A stretch of 12,522 nucleotides of DNA from Pseudomonadota bacterium (GTDB lineage: Bacteria; Pseudomonadota; Gammaproteobacteria; Acidiferrobacterales; Acidiferrobacteraceae): positions 1 to 12,522 of the forward strand of contig JAJYPQ010000075.1 of NCBI GenBank assembly GCA_021795255.1. The letters are read 5' to 3'. The position numbers and the translations under genes were made by a program. Within the stretch, counting starts at the first letter, position 1. The number at the start of each line of letters is the position of its first letter. Positions 1-7,601 of the stretch are shown one piece after another. Below the pieces are notes generated by a model. It saw only the letters and a list, made by a program, of their open reading frames with translations, did not search any database and was not told where the DNA came from.

Positions 1-635
1 GTCTGCTCCGAGATACCGAATAGCCGCAAAAGCTCGGGGTCCCAGTCCTTACGCGACCAGCTCCAGAGAAGTGTGCGTGCGGCACTGGCGGGATCTACGA
101 CCAAGGGTTGCGGCACCACCGACCGGAACGCGAGGAAGCTCGCCAAAGGGCCCATGATGAGATGGCCGGCCTTGGCGGCGGCGCGCACCGCTGGGAGATA
201 CTCAAGACACCAGCGCATCTTAAGCGCGCCATAATGGGGCGACAACATAAGCCCGGTGCGTTCGCGGATGGCGAAGGCCTGCGAGGCGTAGTCGGCCATG
301 AACGAGTTTGCCCGCCGATCTTGCCAGCTCAGTACCGGCGAAAGCGCTTGTCCGGTGCGGCTATCCCAGCAGACGAGGCTGGCCCTTTGGGTCGCAAGCC
401 CGGCGCTGACGATGTGGAGTGCGGCGGCGTTCCCGAGGATACGCAAGGCCTCTTCTATGGCTCGACCGAGCGAGCTCACGATCTCCTCCGGGTTCTGCTC
501 TAGGATATCGGGTGCGCGGCTCTGGTGGTTTACGGCAACCTCGCTGCGGGCGACGGTGACACCTCTTTCGTCAAAGATCGTCGCCCGGGTCGCGTGCCCC
601 CCCTGGTCTAACGCCAGATAAAGTGGCTGGCTCAT
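1..635 (-). CDS. FGGY-family carbohydrate kinase (glycerol-kinase-like), N-terminal part, cut by the left edge
   Basis: The reading frame runs from ATG at 635 to the window edge, giving about 211 residues, less than half of a normal FGGY kinase (around 500). The start is fixed by a strong GGGAGGAG Shine-Dalgarno sequence just upstream. The translation opens MSQPLYLALDQGG and continues with blocks that line up with the first actin-like domain of glycerol kinase: ATQRASLVCWD, SWQDRRA, RTGLMLSPHYGALKMRW and DPASAARTLLW. FGGY kinases phosphorylate sugars or polyols with ATP in the cytoplasm; the substrate cannot be told because the C-terminal half is missing. One oddity is in the first phosphate-binding loop: GlpK has DQGTTSSR, this protein has DQGGHATR. 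The gene lies 33 bp behind the HIT-family gene on the same strand and is probably co-transcribed with it. The family is secure; a glycerol substrate is not. Confidence 0.88.
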   Translation of the reverse strand, partial: MSQPLYLALDQGGHATRATIFDERGVTVARSEVAVNHQSRAPDILEQNPEEIVSSLGRAIEEALRILGNAAALHIVSAGLATQRASLVCWDSRTGQALSPVLSWQDRRANSFMADYASQAFAIRERTGLMLSPHYGALKMRWCLEYLPAVRAAAKAGHLIMGPLASFLAFRSVVPQPLVVDPASAARTLLWSWSRKDWDPELLRLFGISEQ

Positions 636-668
636 GCTCCTCCCTGGCCATCTTCGGGCCTTACGAGA

Positions 669-1106
669 TTATAGAGGCGTTTTCGACAACAAGCTCAGCC
701 TCTCTTTAAGAGCCGCCCGTAAGACGTCTTCGGAGAGGACTTGGCGCGTGCCCCCGGGGCGGCGTGCGGTGGCCCATACGCTATCGGGAAAGAACGGGTC
801 GTCCTGAAACCGCGGGATGACGTGCCAGTGGAGATGGGGTACGAGGTTCCCAAGCGATGCCACATTCATTTTTACAGGCCTTAGGAGGTCCCGTAAAACC
901 TCTTCCGTTCCCGCCACGACATCGAGAAGCCGGTGTCGATCGCTGTAGGTAAGGTCTGTGATCTCCCGAATGTGGGTCCGCCAAACCACCCGACAAAAGA
1001 CCCCGATCCCGGAGATTTGCGCCGGGATCACGAGGCACTGGGCATCGGACCACAGTGCGCCGGTCGGCGAAAGCTGGCAGAGGGGACAGGGTTCCGGGCT
1101 GGACAC
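669..1106 (-). CDS. HIT (histidine triad) family protein
   Basis: A 145-residue cytoplasmic protein with the histidine-triad signature HLHWHVIPRF at residues 91-100 (His91, His93, His95), preceded by the typical NVASLGNLVPH strand. Proteins of this family hydrolyse or transfer nucleotidyl groups (Ap4A, adenosine phosphoramidates and similar) using the middle histidine as nucleophile. The N terminus carries a CPLC pair (Cys7, Cys10), found in HIT proteins that bind a metal there. Length is normal for the family. The start is GTG at 1106; an in-frame TAG four codons upstream leaves no other sensible start, although no good Shine-Dalgarno sequence is present. It is followed after a short gap by the FGGY kinase gene and diverges from the nucleotidase gene across an 82-bp shared promoter region. 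The exact substrate is unknown. Confidence 0.92.
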   Translation of the reverse strand: MSSPEPCPLCQLSPTGALWSDAQCLVIPAQISGIGVFCRVVWRTHIREITDLTYSDRHRLLDVVAGTEEVLRDLLRPVKMNVASLGNLVPHLHWHVIPRFQDDPFFPDSVWATARRPGGTRQVLSEDVLRAALKERLSLLSKTPL

Positions 1107-1163
1107 GCGACGAGACTAGCACGCGGCCTGTTTCGTCCGCTAGCCTCATCCGCCCTTCCTCTC

Positions 1164-1169
1164 TATAAT
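1164..1169 (+). promoter_or_regulatory. Probable -10 element (TATAAT) of the nucleotidase-efflux operon
   Basis: A perfect TATAAT hexamer sits 19 bp before the ATG at 1189, which would place the transcript start near 1176 and leave a leader of about 13 nt carrying a GAGG ribosome site. No good -35 hexamer is visible at the normal distance, so an activator may be needed or the promoter is weak. The opposite strand reads ATTATAGAG here, so the divergent HIT gene could use an overlapping -10. This is inference from sequence only. Confidence 0.5.
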
Positions 1170-1188
1170 GACGCTTTGAGGGCGCGTC

Positions 1189-1845
1189 ATGATTGACTGG
1201 AATTCGGTGGAAACAACGTTTCTGGATATGGACGGCACGCTGCTCGATCTGCATTTCGATAACCACTTTTGGCAAGAGCACGTCCCGCTCCGCTACGCGG
1301 AACGCAATAGCCTTCCTTTAGACGAGGCCAAGGTCATTTTGTCGCAACGTTTTCTGCGCGCGCAGGGCACCCTCAACTGGTATAGCGTCGACTACTGGAG
1401 TGACGAACTTGCGCTCGATATTGCCAAGCTGAAGGAGGAGGTGGCCCACAGGATCAGTATTCGGCCTTATGTCGAAGAGTTTCTGCAGGCGATGCGCGCG
1501 GCTGGTAAGCGTCTCGTTCTCGTAACAAACGCCCATGGGAAGACGGTCAGCCTGAAGTTTCGAGAGACCCGTATAGATCGGTACATGGACGCCGTCGTGT
1601 GTGCCCACGATCTCGGTTTGGCCAAGGAGCACCCGCCGTTTTGGGGCCAACTGCAGGCCCTGGAGCCCTTTGATCCGGCGTCCACGCTCCTGATCGACGA
1701 TAGCCTGCCGGTTTTGCGCTGCGCGCGTGATTACGGTATTCGCCAACTCCTGGCCGTGCGGAGGCCAGATCTGCGTGGCCCGGATAAGGACTGCGCCGAG
1801 TTTTCGGCCGTCGATTCATTCCGTGCCCTGTTGCCGGTTGGCTAA
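1189..1845 (+). CDS. yrfG: HAD-superfamily GMP/IMP nucleotidase, YrfG type
   Basis: A 218-residue cytoplasmic HAD phosphatase that closely follows E. coli YrfG (222 residues) as I recall it, including the family blocks DMDGTLLDLHFDNHFW (residues 13-28), TLNWYSVDYWSDEL and VLVTNAHGKT. All four HAD motifs are intact: Asp13 and Asp15 (nucleophile and general acid), Thr113/Asn114, Lys146, and Asp170/Asp171 in LLIDDS. YrfG dephosphorylates GMP and IMP to nucleosides in purine turnover. ATG at 1189 follows a GAGG ribosome site and a TATAAT. The stop is only 2 nt ahead of the outer-membrane efflux gene, so the nucleotidase appears to be the first gene of the efflux operon. E. coli yrfG does not have this arrangement. 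Confidence 0.9.
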   Translation: MIDWNSVETTFLDMDGTLLDLHFDNHFWQEHVPLRYAERNSLPLDEAKVILSQRFLRAQGTLNWYSVDYWSDELALDIAKLKEEVAHRISIRPYVEEFLQAMRAAGKRLVLVTNAHGKTVSLKFRETRIDRYMDAVVCAHDLGLAKEHPPFWGQLQALEPFDPASTLLIDDSLPVLRCARDYGIRQLLAVRRPDLRGPDKDCAEFSAVDSFRALLPVG

Positions 1846-1847
1846 GG

Positions 1848-3200
1848 ATGCGCATCACCGGAGTCGCTGTGGCGCTGCTTGCGCTGGCCGGATGCGCGAG
1901 CTACCACGCCAAGCCTTTACGGGCACCTGCGCTCGCGGACATGGCCGCCCCGACCCAGAAGGCGCTTGCCCACGCGGCGCGTCGCCTGCGGGTGCCGGGG
2001 ATGCCGTCGCTTACGCTTAATTTCCGTAAGCCTCTCACCGGAAAGGAGCTTGGCGTCTTAGCGGTGTTGGCCAACCCCCAACTCAAGGCCTTGCGGGCCC
2101 GGGCCCAAATCGCCCGCGCCCAGGTGTTTTCGGCCGGACTGTTGCCAGACCCCGTAGTCCAGTTCAGTGCCCTTAAGCCCTACGGTGCGGGGGCTGAGGG
2201 GCGTAGTACATCGCTCACCGATGGGTTTTTGTGGGATCTTTCGCGGCTTGTCACGCGCAATACGGATATCCGTATTGCCAAAGAGCACGCCGCGGCGATC
2301 GACTATGAAATCGCCTGGCGCGAGTGGCTGGCGGCGAACCACGCGCGCCTGACTGCCCGGCGCCTTTACTGGTTGGATCAAGAGTGGCGGGTCGCCCATC
2401 GGGCCGCGGTTCTTTGGGGACGGCGCGAGAAGTTTCTTGCGATTGATGCACGCCGCCACCTCATTGCCGGGCCCAGGGCGCTCGTCTGGGACACCGCGTT
2501 GGATAGCCTGCGTCTGAAGACCGCGCTCTTAAAGCGCTCCGTGCAAAGCGCGCGGTTCAGCTTGGATCAGCAATTGGGCCTACCGCCGGGGGCGCGGCTT
2601 GCCATAGCACCCCCGGCGGCGGCAGTCTTGCCGAAGGCATCGGCCCAGGCGCTTTTTAAGGAGGCTTTACAGAGACGTTTGGATTTGGTGGCACTCGTGG
2701 CCGCCTACCACAGCGCCGATAATGCGCTGTTGCGTGCCGTGCTCGATCAGTATCCGCGCCTGAGCTTGGGCTTTGCGGGGGCCAGGAACACCTCAGGGGT
2801 CAGTGAGGCCGGTATTCAATTGAGCCTCGTGCTCCCGCTTTTCAACGGCAATCGGGGCGCGGTGGCGATCGCGCGCGCTCGGCGCCGGGCGCTTTTTAAG
2901 GGCTATGTCGCAAGGCTTGCCGCGGCGCGTGCCCAAATCTACAAACTCCGGAGCATGGACCAGAGTCTGAGTCATGAGGTCTCCGAACTGCGCTTGCGCG
3001 ATCAGGCCCTGACGGGGCTCGCGCGCTCGGCGCTCGTCTCTTACAAGGCGGGTGCGCTGGGTCTCTTTCCTTATCTCACATTGATGCAGGAGCTTCTTAC
3101 GGTGCGTCTTCAATTGACCGCTTTGCACCTTTCCCAGGCCGCCGCTGCTATTGCTTTACAGACCGCAACCGCCACACCCTGGTCGGGTGCGCGCTCGTGA
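1848..3200 (+). CDS. TolC-family outer-membrane efflux lipoprotein (CzcC/CusC/OprM-like)
   Basis: A 450-residue outer-membrane channel protein of the OEP family, the exit duct of tripartite efflux pumps. The N terminus, MRITGVAVALLALAGC, is a lipoprotein signal with lipobox LAGC and predicted acylated Cys16, which supports the ATG at 1848. The body shows the expected two-fold repeat. The first copy has LANPQLKALRARAQIARAQV then GLLPDPVVQFS near residues 75-110. The second starts around ALQRRLDLVALVAAY (about 275-290) and carries the long helices ending near residue 440, including the SYKAGALGLFPYLTLMQELL block. Length is typical. The gene starts 2 nt after the nucleotidase stop with little room for its own ribosome site, and its last bases overlap the adaptor start (GTGA). 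It should form a trimer docking onto the two following gene products. Confidence 0.92.
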   Translation: MRITGVAVALLALAGCASYHAKPLRAPALADMAAPTQKALAHAARRLRVPGMPSLTLNFRKPLTGKELGVLAVLANPQLKALRARAQIARAQVFSAGLLPDPVVQFSALKPYGAGAEGRSTSLTDGFLWDLSRLVTRNTDIRIAKEHAAAIDYEIAWREWLAANHARLTARRLYWLDQEWRVAHRAAVLWGRREKFLAIDARRHLIAGPRALVWDTALDSLRLKTALLKRSVQSARFSLDQQLGLPPGARLAIAPPAAAVLPKASAQALFKEALQRRLDLVALVAAYHSADNALLRAVLDQYPRLSLGFAGARNTSGVSEAGIQLSLVLPLFNGNRGAVAIARARRRALFKGYVARLAAARAQIYKLRSMDQSLSHEVSELRLRDQALTGLARSALVSYKAGALGLFPYLTLMQELLTVRLQLTALHLSQAAAAIALQTATATPWSGARS

Positions 3201-4165
3201 AGAGCGGCGTGTGGGGACTCCTTGCGGTGTCTTGCGTTGCCTGTGCCCACCCGCTCTTGGTGGTCCATGCCGCCCGCGCGATTAAGGCCCCCTATCGGCC
3301 CGTGATCGTGGTCTTTGGCCGCACTCACGGACCTGACCGGACGATGGTGCAGGCCCCGTACGATGCCTTGATGGGACCCTATGTGGTGGCGCCCGGGACG
3401 CGCGTCGCGACCGGGGCCGTAATCGCGCGCCTCTTGCCAACCAGCCTCGCCGCCACGGTGCGTGCTTTTAGCGCGCGCGTACAAGCCGCTCACACGGGCT
3501 ATCGACAAGGGGAGGTTTTGGCGCGTCAGGGCTTAATCACGAGCGCGCAAGTGCAAGCCCTGAAGGCCACATGGCGGGCCGATAACGCGGCCTTTTTAGC
3601 GGCCGCGCGCCGGCTCGCGCGTGGTGTCGTCCGGGCCCCGTTCGCTGGGACCGTTCGGTATCGCGCAGCGCCCGGCGCCTGGTTGGTCCGTAAAGCCGCG
3701 GTCGCAATCATAGCCGGGGCCGGGGGCCTCTATGAAACGGCGGCCTTGACGGTGCGCGATGCCGACCGCGTATTCGTGGGGGCCCGGGTAGCGCTGGCCG
3801 GGCAACCTGCGAGCGCGGATGGTCGCGTCTACGCATTAGCCGAGAGGGTCGATCGCTTGGGGCTTGTGCGCGCTTATGTGCGCGGCATCAAAGTCCCTCT
3901 GCGTCCCGGCGAGACCGTGCGGCTTGCCTTGTTTGGCCATAGGGCGGTGGCGCTTTCGGTGCCCCGCCAAGCGCTCGTAATTCGCCACGCCCGCGCGCGC
4001 GTCTATCTCCTTAAGGCCGGGCACGTTGTGCCTTCTCCGGTGCAGGTCGAACACCTCGGTGCGCACCGGGCGTTCATTAAGACGCGCTTTGCGCCTGGCA
4101 CCCTCGTGATCGACTCACATGTGGCGCGGTTGCGCGCCGGCACGGCGGTTCGGGTCGTGCGGTGA
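3197..4165 (+). CDS. Periplasmic adaptor (membrane fusion protein, HlyD/CzcB-like) of an RND efflux pump
   Basis: A 322-residue adaptor linking the inner-membrane pump to the outer-membrane channel. It starts with GTG at 3197, in a GTGA overlap with the previous stop, so translation is probably coupled. Residues 1-28 look like an export signal; Cys13 and Cys16 lie in it, but neither fits a clean lipobox, so a lipid anchor is uncertain. The domain order is normal: first lipoyl half around 51-79 (VQAPYDALMG...), a short helical hairpin at about 84-143 with the usual LARQGLITSAQVQ turn, second lipoyl half at 145-153 (VRAPFAGTV), a beta-barrel at about 176-245 and a membrane-proximal domain at about 250-320. 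It is shorter than CzcB or AcrA, mainly through a trimmed hairpin and C terminus. No His- or Met-rich metal-binding extension is seen. Confidence 0.9.
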   Translation: MKSGVWGLLAVSCVACAHPLLVVHAARAIKAPYRPVIVVFGRTHGPDRTMVQAPYDALMGPYVVAPGTRVATGAVIARLLPTSLAATVRAFSARVQAAHTGYRQGEVLARQGLITSAQVQALKATWRADNAAFLAAARRLARGVVRAPFAGTVRYRAAPGAWLVRKAAVAIIAGAGGLYETAALTVRDADRVFVGARVALAGQPASADGRVYALAERVDRLGLVRAYVRGIKVPLRPGETVRLALFGHRAVALSVPRQALVIRHARARVYLLKAGHVVPSPVQVEHLGAHRAFIKTRFAPGTLVIDSHVARLRAGTAVRVVR

Positions 4166-7100
4166 AGACCTACCTCACGGCCTTATGGGAGAACCGATTT
4201 ACCACGCTCTTGGTGGCGCTGCTGGTTCTGGCTGCGGGCCTCGTTGCCTTTCGCTCACTCCCCCGCAGTGTCTTTCCGAACGTCAACTTTCCGCGCGTGT
4301 CGGTCTTGGTAAGCGACGGGTATTTGCCGGTCCGAGTGATGTTGGTGCGTGTGACCGAGCCTTTGGAACAGGCCGCCAAGGGGGTTCCCGACGTCACTTT
4401 GGTCCGGTCGACCACCAGTAACGGACTCTCCAAGGTTCATGCGTTTTTCAATAGCGCTCTTAGCCCTAACGAGGCGTATTTGTTGCTCGAGGCGCGCTTA
4501 GGCCAAGTGGCGCTCCCGCCCGGGGCGCATATGACCGTGCGACTTATGATGCCAAGCATCTATCCGTTCGCGGAATACGCCCTGGTCGCGCAGAACCGGA
4601 CCAGCAGCGATCTATTGCCGACCTACGCCTTCACTATCAAACCACGGCTTCTGGATGTGCCGGGGGTCTATACGGTGGCCTCGGTCGGCCGCGGATGGCC
4701 CCAGGTTCATGTCGCCCTTTCGCTTACGCGTCTCATTGCCGCGCACCTCGGGCTTATGCGCATAGTCCGGCTCTTGAAGGTCCATCAAGGACCCTATTTC
4801 GGCGGCGTCATGGCGGCCTTTCACAGCAGCTTCCTCCTGACCGCGGCCGGGCGTCCGGCGACCGTAGCAGACCTGCGGACTCTGCCTGTTCCCTTGGGGG
4901 GTGCGGGGGGCGCCACCATCCCGCTCGGTGATTTGGCCCGCATTGGCGTAGGTCCACCGCCCCGAATCCGCGGTTCGGCTGTGACTCACTATCGTCACAG
5001 CCTCTTGATCGAGGTCGCAGCGCAGGCTGACGCCAACGTCGAAAAGGTGGCGGCCGGTGTGGCGCGGGCGATCGCGGCCTTGCGTACCGGCCTCCCTTCG
5101 GGGGTTCGTTTGGTACGCGACTACGACCTCTCGGGCCTGATCAGCGCAAGCCTCCACGATGTTTGGGTGGCCTTGGCCCTGGGGACCCTGATCACCTTTG
5201 GGGTCTTGCTGCTCTTTTTGCGGAGGGTCGATACCGCGCTTGCGACCTTGATCGTCGTCCCCTTGTCGCTGGCCGGCACCCTGCTGATTCTGCACGTGCT
5301 GCATCTCGGTCTCAATATCATGACTCTGGGCGGCATCACAGCCGCAATCGGGGCGCTTGTCGATCACGCCATCGTCGTGATCGAGCAGGCAACGCATGGC
5401 AGGCCTTCGGGGACCCGGGAGGACCGACGTCGACGAGCACTTGTGGCCGCAGGCGAGGTCCTTCCGATGATGACCTTTGCGACCGCGACCTCGGCTTTAG
5501 TGTTTGTGCCGCTCATCTTTCTGTCCGGAACGATAGGCATTTTGTTTCGGCAAATGGCGATTGCCCTGGTCACGGCCTTGGTCGTCTCGCAAGGGGTCGC
5601 GCTGACGGTAACGCCCTTACTCGCCGCGGTTTTGGCAGGCCGCGGGCGGTTCACGCCTAAGGCCTGGCGGCCAGCGCGCCGCGCCAAGGTGACTTATGCG
5701 CGCACGCTTCGTGGTGCGTTGAGACGTCCGTTTCTCGGGGTGCTCGCGAGCCTACTGGTGCTATTGGCGGCCTTCGCCGTGTTTCGGGTCTTGCCGACCG
5801 CCTTCCTGCCGGCATGGAACGAGGGCGTGATTGCCGTGCCGTTTCGGACTCCGACCGGGAGTTCGGCCTCTGATACGCTTAAGGTCGGCCGGGGCTTGGT
5901 TGCCATTGCGGCCCACGATCCGCTTGTCAAAACGGTGTCGGTGGTGGTCGGCCAAAGCCTCGGGAACCCGCGCGCCACGCCGAATAAGGGCGATCTTGTT
6001 ATCACGCTGAAGTCGGCGGCCTCGGCTCGCGCCACCATTCGTCACCTAGGGGCCTTGTTTCGCGAGGCCTACCCGAGCTTGACCATGTTAAAGCTCCACC
6101 AGCTGCTCGTGACCCAGCTTGGCAATATGTCCGGCGCCCATTCGCCGCTTGATGTCGATCTCTTTGGCCATAGCGCGCGCACGCTGGCAATTTGGGGACA
6201 AAAGGTGAAAGACCTTCTCCAGTCGAGCCATACATTCGCTAATGTGAGCTTTCCGACCTCGTCGGCCGGCCCTGCGATTACCTTTATCCCGCGCACCCGC
6301 GCCCTTCAAAACGGGCTCACGCCGCCCCTATTAGGTGAGCAGATCGAGGCCGGGTACTGGGGCGTGCCGGCCGGCTTCCTCTTGCGTGGCGCCCAGATTC
6401 TGCCGATCACGGTAGACCTCAAACCTTCACAGCCCGTGACGGCGCGTCTCCTCCCCCGCCTCTTTGTCCATGCGCCAGGCGGCCCGTATGCGCCGCTTGC
6501 GGCCTTCGCGCACGCCCGTACGAACCCTTCGGTGGCCGTGATCACCCACCAAAACCTCGTGCCCTATACCGATATCCAAGTGCGCCCGAAACAGGCGATG
6601 GGATTAAGCACCGCGGCGGCCACGGCGCGGCGCCTTATAACGAAGGCCCATCTGCCACCCGGAATCACCGTAAGCATCGCCGGGTATTACAAGGAGCAGG
6701 CCAAGAGCTTTTCGCAAATGGAGCTGACGCTCATTTTTGCGCTCCTCGTATTGTTGGTCCTTGTGGGTTATCAGTTGCGGACGCAACGCGCCGCGCTCGC
6801 GGTCCTGATCGCGACCTCGCTCAGCGCCTTCGGGGCGCTTGTCGCCCTGTGGCTGCGCGGCACGCCGCTTGATAGCACCTCCTTTCTGGGCCTCCTCCTG
6901 GTGTTCGCCATTGTTGTCAATAACGGCATATTGGTCTTCGGCCAGGCCCGCCATTACCGCCCGATTCCGGGGCGCCTCGAGGTCGAGCTCGCGGCCCGCC
7001 GGCGCTTACGGCCCATTGTGATGACCATGGCCGCCGACGTCCTAGGCTTTTTGCCTTTGGCGATCGGGGTAGGCCACGGGACGGATCTTTTAAAGCCGCT

Positions 7101-7209
7101 TGCGACCGCGGTGATGGGCGGGCTCGTTTTGGCGGTCGCGGCCTCGCTCTTTGTGGGGCCCATGCTGTATGTGGCGTTTTCGCCTAAGGGGCGAAAGAGT
7201 GGGCGGTAG
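4162..7209 (+). CDS. RND-family efflux transporter, inner-membrane permease subunit
   Basis: A 1015-residue proton-driven pump with the standard RND plan: TM1 at about 12-32, a large periplasmic loop to about 330, TM2-6 at about 333-490, TM7 at about 523-543, a second periplasmic loop to about 852, and TM8-12 to about 1005. Landmarks include SVFPNVNFPRVSV after TM1, TM4 with LVDHAIVVIEQ (Asp401, His402, Glu408), and TM10 with VVNNGILVFGQ (Asn920, Asn921). AcrB has Asp407-Asp408 and Lys940 at the matching places, so the second relay Asp is His and the Lys is Asn. Heavy-metal pumps also have a single Asp here, but their sequence around it differs (CzcA VDGAV, CusA VDAAI). The start is GTG at 4162 in a GTGA overlap with the adaptor. 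With the two preceding genes it forms a complete tripartite pump in CzcCBA order. The substrate (metal, drug or solvent) cannot be assigned. Confidence 0.93.
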   Translation: MKTYLTALWENRFTTLLVALLVLAAGLVAFRSLPRSVFPNVNFPRVSVLVSDGYLPVRVMLVRVTEPLEQAAKGVPDVTLVRSTTSNGLSKVHAFFNSALSPNEAYLLLEARLGQVALPPGAHMTVRLMMPSIYPFAEYALVAQNRTSSDLLPTYAFTIKPRLLDVPGVYTVASVGRGWPQVHVALSLTRLIAAHLGLMRIVRLLKVHQGPYFGGVMAAFHSSFLLTAAGRPATVADLRTLPVPLGGAGGATIPLGDLARIGVGPPPRIRGSAVTHYRHSLLIEVAAQADANVEKVAAGVARAIAALRTGLPSGVRLVRDYDLSGLISASLHDVWVALALGTLITFGVLLLFLRRVDTALATLIVVPLSLAGTLLILHVLHLGLNIMTLGGITAAIGALVDHAIVVIEQATHGRPSGTREDRRRRALVAAGEVLPMMTFATATSALVFVPLIFLSGTIGILFRQMAIALVTALVVSQGVALTVTPLLAAVLAGRGRFTPKAWRPARRAKVTYARTLRGALRRPFLGVLASLLVLLAAFAVFRVLPTAFLPAWNEGVIAVPFRTPTGSSASDTLKVGRGLVAIAAHDPLVKTVSVVVGQSLGNPRATPNKGDLVITLKSAASARATIRHLGALFREAYPSLTMLKLHQLLVTQLGNMSGAHSPLDVDLFGHSARTLAIWGQKVKDLLQSSHTFANVSFPTSSAGPAITFIPRTRALQNGLTPPLLGEQIEAGYWGVPAGFLLRGAQILPITVDLKPSQPVTARLLPRLFVHAPGGPYAPLAAFAHARTNPSVAVITHQNLVPYTDIQVRPKQAMGLSTAAATARRLITKAHLPPGITVSIAGYYKEQAKSFSQMELTLIFALLVLLVLVGYQLRTQRAALAVLIATSLSAFGALVALWLRGTPLDSTSFLGLLLVFAIVVNNGILVFGQARHYRPIPGRLEVELAARRRLRPIVMTMAADVLGFLPLAIGVGHGTDLLKPLATAVMGGLVLAVAASLFVGPMLYVAFSPKGRKSGR

Positions 7210-7246
7210 AATATATCTTCAACGTGTACCCACCATAGCCGCCCAC
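7199..7246. repeat. Inverted repeat across the RND stop codon
   Basis: GTGGGCGG (7199-7206) and CCGCCCAC (7239-7246) are perfect 8-bp complements separated by 32 nt. The left arm includes the last codons of the RND gene. No T-run follows, so it is not a standard intrinsic terminator; it could be an RNA-stabilising stem or chance in GC-rich DNA. Confidence 0.35.
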
Positions 7247-7279
7247 GGCCGAGCCCCAGATCCCTCTATAGTTGCTGGG

Positions 7280-7299
7280 TGGTACAGTATGTTATACCA
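7280..7299 (+). promoter_or_regulatory. Probable hipBA promoter with overlapping operator palindrome
   Basis: Positions 7280-7299 form an imperfect palindrome with outer arms TGGTA and TACCA and further symmetric bases inside (14 of 20 positions symmetric). Its right half contains TGTTATACC (7290-7298), which fits an extended -10 element (TG-n-TATAcc). A TTGCTG at 7272-7277 could serve as a -35, though with a short 15-nt spacer. Transcription would begin near 7305, almost at the ATG at 7308, so the message may be leaderless. HipB-type proteins repress their own operons by binding palindromes in the promoter, and the position fits that. The assignment is inference from layout. Confidence 0.5.
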
Positions 7300-7307
7300 T
7301 TTGGGCC

Positions 7308-7601
7308 ATGAACCCCATGACCGAGAAGATTGCCCAAAGAATCATTCAGCGCCGGACGTTCCTCGGCTTATCACAGCGGGATCTCGCGAAAAGAGCCGGC
7401 ATCGCTCGCGGTACCTTACGGAACATCGAAGCGGGGAGTGCCCAGGTCACGCTGGCTAACGTTTTAGCCGTATTGGAAACGCTCGGCCTGGGTTTCGATC
7501 TCCGACAAAAGCCCAAGATAGAACGGGCGCCGGATGGCAGCTTGCCCATGCGCCCGACTGTCTATCAGCTCATGGCGATGCGCGAACAAGGTCTTATTTG
7601 A
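7308..7601 (+). CDS. hipB: HipB-like antitoxin / transcriptional repressor (HTH_3, XRE family)
   Basis: A DNA-binding protein of 97 residues from ATG 7308 (94 if ATG 7317 is used). Residues about 8-62 form a Cro/C1-type helix-turn-helix: IAQRIIQRRTFLGLSQRDLAKRAG... with recognition helix ARGTLRNIEAG. Residues after about 68 (PKIERAPDGSLPMR...) are a polar tail of the kind seen in HipB-like proteins. In known systems HipB dimers bind operator palindromes, bind the HipA kinase and hold it inactive. The gene ends directly against the kinase start with no spacing, the usual antitoxin-toxin order. No clear Shine-Dalgarno sequence is seen before either ATG, in line with a leaderless start. A reading frame continues upstream to a TTG at 7272, but that would run through the promoter, so I reject that start. 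Confidence 0.85.
   Translation: MNPMTEKIAQRIIQRRTFLGLSQRDLAKRAGIARGTLRNIEAGSAQVTLANVLAVLETLGLGFDLRQKPKIERAPDGSLPMRPTVYQLMAMREQGLI

Noticed and set aside
781..1281. A 166-codon minus-strand frame over the HIT gene and the divergent promoter
   Set aside because: It overlaps the HIT gene, whose histidine triad is unmistakable, and the start of the nucleotidase gene; no family resemblance is seen.
3233..3246. Cys13/Cys16 of the adaptor as a lipoprotein site
   Set aside because: The residues before either cysteine (AVS and CVA) do not make a convincing lipobox, so an ordinary signal peptide is as likely.
4612..5397. A 261-codon open frame on the minus strand inside the RND gene
   Set aside because: It is antisense to strongly conserved RND sequence, has a low-complexity Gln/Arg/Asp-rich translation, and is a by-product of GC-rich codon use.
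7199..7246. Inverted repeat at the RND stop as an intrinsic terminator
   Set aside because: The loop is 32 nt and no T-run follows, so it is listed only as a repeat.
7272..7307. Upstream TTG start for the HipB-like protein
   Set aside because: The extra 12 codons run through the probable -10 and operator and are not HTH-like.
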